DNA from: Leptolyngbyaceae cyanobacterium T60_A2020_046
Lineage (GTDB): Bacteria; Cyanobacteriota; Cyanobacteriia; Phormidesmidales; Phormidesmidaceae
Direction of reading: 5' to 3'
Assembly: GCA_015272155.1 (NCBI GenBank)
Contig: JACYME010000170.1
Location: 1-35,148, forward strand
Length of the DNA: 35,148 bases
The position numbers and the translations under genes are program-made. Shown piece by piece: positions 25,765-31,912 of the stretch (positions are counted from its first letter, which is position 1; each line of letters begins with the position of its first letter). The notes under the pieces were generated by a model. That model was not told the origin of the DNA, made no database searches, and was given only the letters and a program-made list of their open reading frames with translations.

Positions 25765-26354
25765 GGTAGTGCATTTTAGTAAAGGACAGTGGAAAAGATA
25801 GGGGCTTCCCTTTCTGCCAGCTTCTCTCTGACTCGGCGATTGTATTCATGGATGAACGTCCAGATTGCCCCGATGTGATTCTCTAGCTTCTTCGAGAAGG
25901 ATAGTGTCCTCCTCGCCAGCCGAGCAATCCGCTGCCTCAGGGTGTTGTTCAGTCTTTCGATGTAACTCGTCAAGCCACTGCCCTTGCCGGCAGCCCTATG
26001 CCGTTTACTCGGAATGACCTCGACATCAGCCTGCCAGTAGTCGGTGTAGACCTTGGCGCATGGTCGGTATACCGCCGGGATGGACTGCCATAAGGCGATC
26101 GCCGATTCCCTAGAACGGTCGCCAATATGACAGTCGATGATCTCTCGGGTGTCTGCATCGATTGCTAACCAGACCCACTGCGGGTTGCCTTTGTTGGCGA
26201 CAAATGACCAGAGTTCATCCATCTGCACAGTTAGCTTGCCTTTGGCCTTGGGGACGACGTCTGCCGTTTTGACGACCGCTGATGCCGCAAGGCGTTTCCT
26301 GCTCAGCACAGCAGCACACTGGCTCACAGATTTGTTCTCATCAGAGACTGGCCA
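25765..26354 (-). mobile_element. IS1-family element remnant
   Basis: The transposase frame ends at 25776 inside an inverted-repeat-like end, GGTAGTGCATTTTAGTAAAG (25765-25784). The opposite end is not found; the element runs into the gvpF stop codon at 26355 and lacks the N-terminal zinc-binding part of IS1-type transposases. I therefore read it as a one-ended remnant next to the gas-vesicle operon. Confidence 0.65.
25776..26327 (-). pseudogene. IS1-family transposase, 5'-truncated
   Basis: 183 codons from a GTG cover the IS1-type catalytic domain: LTVQMDELWSFVANKGNPQWVW (first Asp), KVYTDYWQADVEVIPSKRHR (second Asp), SYIERLNNTLRQRI (Glu) and SKKLENHIGAIWTFIHEYNR. The N-terminal Cys-rich zinc finger and helix-turn-helix usual in this family are missing. 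The frame is open upstream exactly back to the gvpF stop codon, in the same frame as gvpF. The catalytic residues are intact, but without the DNA-binding half it is unlikely to transpose. Confidence 0.75.
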
Positions 26355-27095
26355 CTACAAGTAATCAAGCTGAGCAAAGTTGTAGGGCGCGGTGAAATTG
26401 TTATACCGAATCCGCAACCGATCTTCAAACTGCTCATCCAGCGCCTCGATCACGGCGCTAAACTGAGGCTCCGAGTCCCACGGAATCAAAAAAGCCGCGT
26501 TATAAATCATCGCGTCCGTCATCGGGTCATTCTCAATGACCGCCGTCGCCAGTGGACTCAGCCCCACCCGAAAAGCATCCATCACCGCCTCCTTGCGTTG
26601 GGCAACCCCACGCTCAATCGCCTGCCCAATGGTGACAACCTCATCCATACTCAGCAGACGCCCTTCGAGGCGATCGCGCTGTTGCCGCAGCCCCTCATTT
26701 TCCGCCATCAGCTGATTCAGTTCATAGTCAGCCTGCCAAAGCACCTTCACACTTACCTCGCGCTGCCCTTCCAGCCGTGCAAACAACTGCTTTAGCCCTG
26801 CCCCGTGGGGCGTAATCAGGTCGCGGGTCACCCGCTCCCAAGTCTCGATCATCAGCCCAAACTGAAGCGGCAGCAGGGTGCGATAGCCCTTGTGCATAGC
26901 CGCCTCTAGTACCCGCTCATGCCCGAGGAGATGCTTGCGGCTAGCGAGATAACGCTCCTGCTGCGCAGCGGAATAAAGGAAGACAAAATCCTCGATCGCG
27001 TGGGCTTTGACCGCCTGATCGTCCAACCCCGTCACCACCAAATCAACGGGGCCAGGGGCCGGAAAAATGCCGTATAGATAGAGCAACTCAGCCAT
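26355..27095 (-). CDS. gvpF: gas vesicle protein GvpF/GvpL family
   Basis: A 246-residue protein of the GvpF/GvpL family, needed for gas-vesicle assembly and located at the gas-facing surface or nucleation complex in studied species. Diagnostic segments are LYLYGIFPAPGP (start), FVFLYSAAQQERYLASRKHLLGHERVLE, TLLPLQFGLMIETWE and the C-terminal NDPMTDAMIYNAAFLIPWDSEPQF..LRIRYNNFTAPYNFAQL. I chose Met at 27095 because family members begin just before LYLYGIF; 27113 is an alternative and neither has a good ribosome site. It follows gvpK by about 43 bp. Downstream the operon is interrupted by an IS1-family fragment. Confidence 0.93.
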   Translation of the reverse strand: MAELLYLYGIFPAPGPVDLVVTGLDDQAVKAHAIEDFVFLYSAAQQERYLASRKHLLGHERVLEAAMHKGYRTLLPLQFGLMIETWERVTRDLITPHGAGLKQLFARLEGQREVSVKVLWQADYELNQLMAENEGLRQQRDRLEGRLLSMDEVVTIGQAIERGVAQRKEAVMDAFRVGLSPLATAVIENDPMTDAMIYNAAFLIPWDSEPQFSAVIEALDEQFEDRLRIRYNNFTAPYNFAQLDYL

Positions 27096-27138
27096 CGGGA
27101 AAAGCAATCCCATTGCAGCAGAACGCTGTTAGCGTAGC

Positions 27139-27636
27139 TCAGTTCAACGGTTTCGAGGTTAATACCAGGCGCAACTTTGCTTGAATCAAGTTCAACTGGG
27201 CCAGCCCGAGATCCACATCCCCTTCCACCACAATGCCCGTATCCAACAAGCGATCGAGCAACTCCAGCAAACTTGGCTCCGCCGAAGTTTCCCCCGGATA
27301 GTAGCCCCCCTCGCGGGGCAATAGCGTCCCGATTTCACCCAAATCGAGATTGAGATCAGCGGGATCAACCTCAAAAATTTCGCACAGGCGCACAATTTCG
27401 GTTTCCAGCCTGCGGAGACTGTCAGCGGCGCGATCCAAGTCTTCCTCAGCGAGGCGACCCGCCTCCATCCGGCGAATCACCTGGGCCTCCATCAACTGGC
27501 GCACAAGCTCAACTACCGTAAGCAGCAGCGGAGCCAACCCCGCCTTAGAGGTTGACGCGGGCTGGGCAGGCAAGGGCAAATTAGAATGGGCGGTCGCGCG
27601 ATCGCGCTGGGGCAATGCAGGGTCAGATGAAGTCAT
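27139..27636 (-). CDS. gvpK: gas vesicle protein GvpK
   Basis: A 165-residue protein of the GvpK family, a minor component needed for gas-vesicle formation. After a low-complexity N-terminus (about 1-35) the conserved core runs LTVVELVRQLMEAQVIRRMEAGRLAEEDLDRAADSL. The C-terminal ends LLELLDRLLDTGIVVEGDVDLGLAQLNLIQAKLRLVLTS, the GvpA-like helix pair typical of GvpK and GvpJ. It begins 9 bp after a small upstream gene and precedes gvpF, so the four genes form an operon. Confidence 0.93.
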   Translation of the reverse strand: MTSSDPALPQRDRATAHSNLPLPAQPASTSKAGLAPLLLTVVELVRQLMEAQVIRRMEAGRLAEEDLDRAADSLRRLETEIVRLCEIFEVDPADLNLDLGEIGTLLPREGGYYPGETSAEPSLLELLDRLLDTGIVVEGDVDLGLAQLNLIQAKLRLVLTSKPLN

Positions 27637-27645
27637 GGCTTCAGG

Positions 27646-27825
27646 CTACCCGCTGCGCCGCTGATGCATCTCCGCTAGAAATGCTTTTTGATACTTCAGA
27701 AAAGCCGTATGCCATTCTCGAAACCGCCGCTCACCATCCTTGACCAACAGAGCGCGGTATTCTTCCGAAGAGAGGTAGCGTTGGGATTTGGGTTGGGAAT
27801 GCACAGCCTGGTGGTGATCGCTCAT
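27646..27825 (-). CDS. small unknown protein Y in the gas-vesicle operon
   Basis: 59 residues from the ATG at 27825. That ATG overlaps the upstream gene's stop codon in an ATGA arrangement, a sign of translational coupling. It is charged and helical, with EEYRALLVKDGERRFREWHT and the tail FLKYQKAFLAEMHQRR; the Phe-Leu/Ala-Phe-Leu-Ala pattern faintly recalls GvpC repeats. gvpK starts 9 bp after its stop codon. I do not recognise a family. A longer frame to 27954 exists but would overlap the upstream gene fully. Confidence 0.55.
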   Translation of the reverse strand: MSDHHQAVHSQPKSQRYLSSEEYRALLVKDGERRFREWHTAFLKYQKAFLAEMHQRRSG

Positions 27826-28016
27826 CGTCGCACCTGCCAAAGGCCATTCCGCCATTTGCGATGGGCATCTTGGGTCAAGACTTGGGCATAGCCCCACATC
27901 ATCCGCCCCTGATCCAAAATCATGCCTTGATTTGCCCGGTTTGCACTGCGGCACGACCGAAAGCTCGGAATCGTGCGACTGCTAGCAATATGCTTCATCG
28001 TCCGAACTGAAATCAT
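27822..28016 (-). CDS. small basic unknown protein X, first gene of the gas-vesicle operon
   Basis: 64 residues from an ATG preceded by GAGAAG (5-base spacing). It is rich in Arg and Ser at the start (SSRTIPSFRSCRSANRANQ), then has MILDQGRMMWGYAQVLTQDA and a Trp/Arg tail. No family is recognised. It ends in an ATGA overlap with the next gene. The coupling and the position directly before Y, gvpK and gvpF support a real gene and a link to gas vesicles, but the function is unknown. The two small genes could also be parts of one gene split by a frameshift. Confidence 0.5.
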   Translation of the reverse strand: MISVRTMKHIASSRTIPSFRSCRSANRANQGMILDQGRMMWGYAQVLTQDAHRKWRNGLWQVRR

Positions 28017-28141
28017 GGTTTCTTCTCAACGCTGCATGTATCGCGAATTCGCTGCACGCGATCGCCGCTTTAGCGCAGGGAACCCATTGGGCGCGATCGC
28101 GCAGATTCAGTGCTCTCTCCAGGATGCCTTACTTTCACAGA

Positions 28142-28174
28142 AGAAAAAATACCCTCCCCAAAACTTGAGGAGGG
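28142..28174 (-). terminator. Rho-independent terminator on the minus strand
   Basis: CCCTCC (28152-28157) and GGAGGG (28169-28174) form the stem. Reading the minus strand, the stem is followed by TATTTTTTCT, a strong T-run. It lies about 190 bp downstream of the short ORF at 28365-28451 and upstream of gene X, so it separates that transcript from the gas-vesicle operon. Confidence 0.8.
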
Positions 28175-28314
28175 CAACAAACTGAGCAGGATCTATCAAC
28201 AAACTTTCGAGGAATCGGAGCCGGAGCGATCGCAAGGCGCAGCATCAACGAAGCATGAAGCGACTCAGGAGACTAACCGCAGCGCAGCAAAAGACCCAAT
28301 GAGAACCACCGCCC

Positions 28315-28368
28315 TTAGGATACCAATACAGCATGGCGAGAAACTGGGGTTCTGTGCCGATGTTCTAG
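28315..28368 (-). repeat. dispersed CTAG-bounded element, copy C (short form, 54 bp)
   Basis: Read on the minus strand it begins CTAGAACATCGGCACAG and continues AACCCCAGTTTCTCGCCATG, then ends CTGTATTGGTATCCTAA. This is copies A and B with the central 53 bases removed. The CTAG at its start (28365-28368) contains the stop codon of the short ORF. Here the opposite end of the element faces the gene compared with sodB and purU. Confidence 0.72.
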
Positions 28369-28451
28369 GCAAGAATCACAATCAAGAGCAGAAATCCAAA
28401 GACGGATGCACCAGACTGCCAAAAAATTGAAACTGCGGGATTATCTTTCAT
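28365..28451 (-). CDS. 28-residue single-membrane-helix peptide candidate
   Basis: ATG at 28451 with GAGG eight bases upstream, then 28 codons and TAG. The peptide has a short polar start (MKDNPAVS), a Phe-Trp-Gln-Ser-Gly-Ala segment and a strongly hydrophobic end (SVFGFLLLIVILA), as in the one-helix subunits of photosynthetic complexes, though I cannot match it to a known one. A ribosome-binding site, a downstream terminator (28142-28174) and the shared repeat arrangement seen at sodB and purU favour a real gene. The short length keeps confidence moderate. Confidence 0.5.
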   Translation of the reverse strand: MKDNPAVSIFWQSGASVFGFLLLIVILA

Positions 28452-28792
28452 GGGACTGACCTCAATACAGCGAGGGGAGAAGCCGGGCTAGGGAGCAGTG
28501 ATTTGCAACGCTTAACTTTGAGCTAACTTGAGCTTATCTTGCCCGATGGGCTGAAGGTTGGCGTGATGACCGCCCAGTCTTTACCGTGGCTTTATGGTAA
28601 GAGGCAAGTTTGCCAGCCCTTCCTTCATCTTGGGGCAGAAGTTCGCGTAATTTCCCTGATTGCTCCTACCCATTGCTTCCCGGTTAAGTTGTGCAATTCC
28701 TGAAAATCCCGACGCGGATTTCTCGAATCCTCTGGGTATGCTCTGAGTACGCTGGACGGGGACGGTTGTGTTTCCCCCGCTGGCCCGTTGCC
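28452..28792. other. intergenic region between divergent short ORF and gvpV-like gene
   Basis: About 340 bp. The left part holds the Shine-Dalgarno of the short minus-strand ORF and must hold its promoter. The right part must hold the promoter of the gvpV-like gene. An in-frame GTG at 28691 could extend the gvpV-like protein by 34 residues, but the added sequence looks unlike the family. No other feature was seen. Confidence 0.4.
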
Positions 28793-29140
28793 ATGTCTTC
28801 CCTTCGCCCCCCGATCCGTATTCATCCCAAAATCAGCACCATGCCGCGTCAGCAGACAGAGGCGTCCCATTACCTCGATATTTATAAGCTGACGGTCGAG
28901 AAAAAGCGCTTGCAGCAGGAACTCACGGCCCTTGATCAACGGCGCGATCGCATTCAAGACCGCCTGACCACCCTGGAGCGTCAAATCACGGAGCTAGACC
29001 ACAACGCCCAGCGATTGCGGGAGTCTGGCTCTGATGCCGAGCCCCACAGCGTGGTCTATCAGCCGAGCCCGCGCTATGCGGCTGCACCCCATGCTGCATC
29101 ATCGCCGACGGATTTCAGCATGCTGACTCTGGATTATTAG
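28793..29140 (+). CDS. gvpV: gas vesicle protein, GvpV-like
   Basis: A 115-residue protein with a basic start (RPPIRIHPKISTMPRQQTEA), then YLDIYKLTVEKKRLQQELTALDQRRDRIQDRLTTLERQITELD, a clear coiled coil (about residues 27-75), and a low-complexity C-terminus. The STMPRxxTEAxxYLDIYKLxxEKxRLQQEL pattern matches what I recall of cyanobacterial GvpV, a minor gas-vesicle protein of unclear role. It is on the opposite strand to the gvpK-gvpF operon, about 0.8 kb away, and ends 15 bp from the convergent PPK1-like gene. Confidence 0.72.
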   Translation: MSSLRPPIRIHPKISTMPRQQTEASHYLDIYKLTVEKKRLQQELTALDQRRDRIQDRLTTLERQITELDHNAQRLRESGSDAEPHSVVYQPSPRYAAAPHAASSPTDFSMLTLDY

Positions 29141-29155
29141 CCCTTGTCTTGGCAC

Positions 29156-31342
29156 TCAAGCCGATGGGTTTTGGGGCGTTGCCAACGGGGCGATCGCGGA
29201 CGTTGGCGACTTGGCCGCCTGCATGAGGTAATCGTGAACGGAGAACGCTGGAGTCTGTGCTGTCGGCACGCGGCGCATATAGTCCCCATTGGCCGCCAGT
29301 TGCCAACTGTCGCGGGTATCTGCCAGCCACAGGTGCAGCAGTTGAATCAGCGTCGCCTTCACCTGGGCGTCGTGAATGGGGGCTAAAACTTCCACCCGTT
29401 GGTCGAGGCCGCGCTGGGTCCAATCGACGCTGCCCATCCAGACTTGGGGATCGCCGCCATTCTCGACGTAAACGAGGCGGCTGTGCTCGACATAGCGGCC
29501 CAGCAGGCTGGTGACTTGGATGCGATCGCTGAGCCCTGGCACGCCAGGACGCAGGCAGCAGACGCCGCGCACCATCAGGTCAATCTGCACCCCCGCCTGG
29601 GAGGCTTGGTAGAGCACGTTGATGATATCGGGGTCGGCCAGGACGTTGAGCTTGGCGATGAGTCTGGCGGCTCGACCGGCTTTGGCATGGTCAACCTCGC
29701 GCTGAATCAGGGCGGTGAGCTGCGATCGCAACCCCCCTGGGGCCACCATCAAACAGCGATAGCGGCTAGGCCGTGAATAGCCCGTCAGGAAGTTGAACAG
29801 GTGGCTGAGGTCTGTGCTCAGGGCTGGGTGGCTGGTGAGCAAGCCCAAGTCGGCGTAGGGCTGGGGCCGATTGGGCAAATAGTCTCCCGTGCCGACGTAG
29901 GCATATTGCCGAATGCGTTTGCCTTCCCGACGCACCACGAGGGCCAAGTTGGTGTGGGTTTTGAGGCCAACGACCCCATACACAACGTGGGCTCCGGCTT
30001 TTTCGAGGCTGCGCGCCCAGTGAATGTTGGTTTCTTCGTCTAGGGCGGCAGTGAGCTCCACAAGGACGACGATTTGCTTACCCGCCTTGGCGGCATCCAT
30101 CAGCGATCGCACGATGGGCACATCCCCCGCCGTGCGATACAGCGTCACCTTGATCCCCAACACCGCTGGGTCTTGGGCTGCCCCTGCAATAAACTGTTCC
30201 ACCGTGGCGCTAAAGGAGTGATAGGGCAAATGCACCAGCAGGTCTTGAGTTTGCAACAGACCGAATAGGTTGAGTGGCTCGGGCGCAGCGGCAAACATCG
30301 GCTGGGCCATCACAGTGGGCACCAGGGCGGGGGGCAGGGCAGGCACCCAGGGCGGTTCGGCAAGGTCGGGGCGCGGCAGCATGGTGAGTTCCATCAGGTC
30401 GCGATAGCCGAGCCAGCCGGGGGTGCGATACAGGTCTGTGGTGGTCAGGCCCAGGCTATTCATCAGCCGCGATTGCAGCGCTGCTGGCATGTCTCGCGTC
30501 ACCTCAAGGCGTACGGCCTGCCCCTGGGAGTGGCGCTGCTGGAGGCTCTCTTGCACCCACTCGATTAAGGTGATCGCCGCTGACTCAAGGTCGTCAATGT
30601 CGATGCGATCAAGCTCGGCGCTGCGGGTTACCCGAAAGGGATAAATTCCCTGGATGGAAAATGCGGGAAGCAATGCCGAGACGTGGGCAGCAATGACCTG
30701 CTCTAGGGGAACGGCTTGCCAGCGATCGTGCGCGGCCCCAGCGTGAAGGGGTAAAAAGCGAGGCAGCGATCGCGGCACCTTGAGCCAGATCACCTGATCC
30801 GTGTGGTGATGGGAACCCGCGATCGCCAGATGCAAGCTCAGGTTAGAAAAATCAGGGCAATCTTCCCCCGCAGCCGTCACCAGCGGCGCAATCATCGGCG
30901 CGATCTCCGCCTCAAAGCGGCGTTGCAAGCCCACTCGCTGGGCATCCGTCAACTCCTGCACATCCAGCAAAGTCACCCCTGCCGCCGCCAATTGGGGCCG
31001 CAATTGACCTTTGAAATAAGCATTTTGACAATGCAGCAGCGGCACAATCGCCGATCGCACCTGTCGAATTTGCCGACTTGGGCTGAGGCCATCTGGGCTC
31101 AGCTCACCGCTGACAGACACCTGCGCCTGCTTCAGCGCCGCCATCCGCACCATGAAATACTCATCAAGCTGAACGCTGGCCTGGGCAAACCGACAGACCC
31201 GCTCCAGCAGTGGCAGCCGCCCTGCCATTAACTCATCCAGCATCCGGCGATTAAAGGTGATCCAGCTTAGTTCTCGATTGAAGTAGAAGGGGAGCGTACC
31301 AATCTGCACCGACGAAGCACGCAGATCAGAGATGGGCATCAC
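29156..31342 (-). CDS. polyphosphate kinase 1 homologue with altered active site
   Basis: 728 residues with the full PPK1 architecture: N-terminal FYFNRELSWITFNRRMLDE, middle domain with YPFRVTRSAELDRIDIDDLE, then the catalytic domains. PPK1 transfers the terminal phosphate of ATP to polyphosphate through a phosphohistidine. The two active-site histidines are kept: His463 in GLKTHTNLAL and His620 in RYVEHSR. Other positions differ from the usual family. KARFDEE is TAALDEE (430-437, catalytic Arg replaced by Ala433), the HxK lysine is Asn465, and GTGNYNPKTARLYTDLGL is GTGDYLPNRPQPYADLGL. The frame is intact. It may be a divergent paralogue with changed or lost activity rather than the main kinase, so I give no gene symbol. 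Confidence 0.9.
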   Translation of the reverse strand: MMPISDLRASSVQIGTLPFYFNRELSWITFNRRMLDELMAGRLPLLERVCRFAQASVQLDEYFMVRMAALKQAQVSVSGELSPDGLSPSRQIRQVRSAIVPLLHCQNAYFKGQLRPQLAAAGVTLLDVQELTDAQRVGLQRRFEAEIAPMIAPLVTAAGEDCPDFSNLSLHLAIAGSHHHTDQVIWLKVPRSLPRFLPLHAGAAHDRWQAVPLEQVIAAHVSALLPAFSIQGIYPFRVTRSAELDRIDIDDLESAAITLIEWVQESLQQRHSQGQAVRLEVTRDMPAALQSRLMNSLGLTTTDLYRTPGWLGYRDLMELTMLPRPDLAEPPWVPALPPALVPTVMAQPMFAAAPEPLNLFGLLQTQDLLVHLPYHSFSATVEQFIAGAAQDPAVLGIKVTLYRTAGDVPIVRSLMDAAKAGKQIVVLVELTAALDEETNIHWARSLEKAGAHVVYGVVGLKTHTNLALVVRREGKRIRQYAYVGTGDYLPNRPQPYADLGLLTSHPALSTDLSHLFNFLTGYSRPSRYRCLMVAPGGLRSQLTALIQREVDHAKAGRAARLIAKLNVLADPDIINVLYQASQAGVQIDLMVRGVCCLRPGVPGLSDRIQVTSLLGRYVEHSRLVYVENGGDPQVWMGSVDWTQRGLDQRVEVLAPIHDAQVKATLIQLLHLWLADTRDSWQLAANGDYMRRVPTAQTPAFSVHDYLMQAAKSPTSAIAPLATPQNPSA

Positions 31343-31502
31343 CGTTTCCTTTCCTTGAACAATCCTTCCGGGGGATCATCAGCATCTTAAGAAGCGCCGC
31401 ATTCAGAATTTGGGGCTAGAAACGAAGCCCCGATATCTAACAAGGCATCCCTCAAAGTTTGCGTTCACTTTAGCGCCTCTGGGGATGGATAGCGGGCGAT
31501 CG

Positions 31503-31712
31503 CTACTTAAAAAACTCGTCTTCACGACCCACCCACCATTCACCCAGATCCATCAGCGACTTATGCAGGGCTGCAATCTCCGTCATGTACTCTTCTTCAG
31601 ACATAGTGGAGCGAACTTCTTGGAGCTTTTTTACCCGCCATTGAATCAACAACCAGGGCTGAGACAGCCCGTCTGTTTGTTCGATGTAGCGCGCCATGTC
31701 ATCACTATTCAT
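31503..31712 (-). CDS. small unknown protein
   Basis: 69 residues from an ATG. It starts MNSDDMARYIEQTDG, then has WLLIQWRVKKLQEVRSTMSEEEYMTEI and ends LMDLGEWWVGREDEFFK. It is acidic and helical without signal or membrane segments. An upstream in-frame TTG would add seven residues. I do not know the function. It lies 160 bp upstream of the PPK1-like gene on the same strand and may be expressed separately. Confidence 0.65.
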   Translation of the reverse strand: MNSDDMARYIEQTDGLSQPWLLIQWRVKKLQEVRSTMSEEEYMTEIAALHKSLMDLGEWWVGREDEFFK

Positions 31713-31777
31713 GAAAACTGTGGAGGTAATCAACGGTAGGGCGGATTACTGATCACTGTAACGCTCCCATCCTAGAA

Positions 31778-31811
31778 ACGCACCCCCGCCAAAGTTTTGA
31801 CGGGGGTGCGT
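31778..31811. terminator. 11-bp perfect hairpin between two minus-strand genes
   Basis: ACGCACCCCCG (31778-31788) and CGGGGGTGCGT (31801-31811) form a perfect stem with a 12-base loop. No T-run follows on either strand, so it may be a factor-dependent terminator or an RNA-stabilising hairpin for the channel gene that ends at 31913. Confidence 0.5.
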
Positions 31812-31912
31812 GGGACGCTAGCCCACGGATTTAGGTCTTGAATGCTGAGGGGGTGGGGAAGGTTCACCCCCATGCCAGTTCTCTGGCTGAGAATGTGGTA
31901 TGTGGGCGGGCC

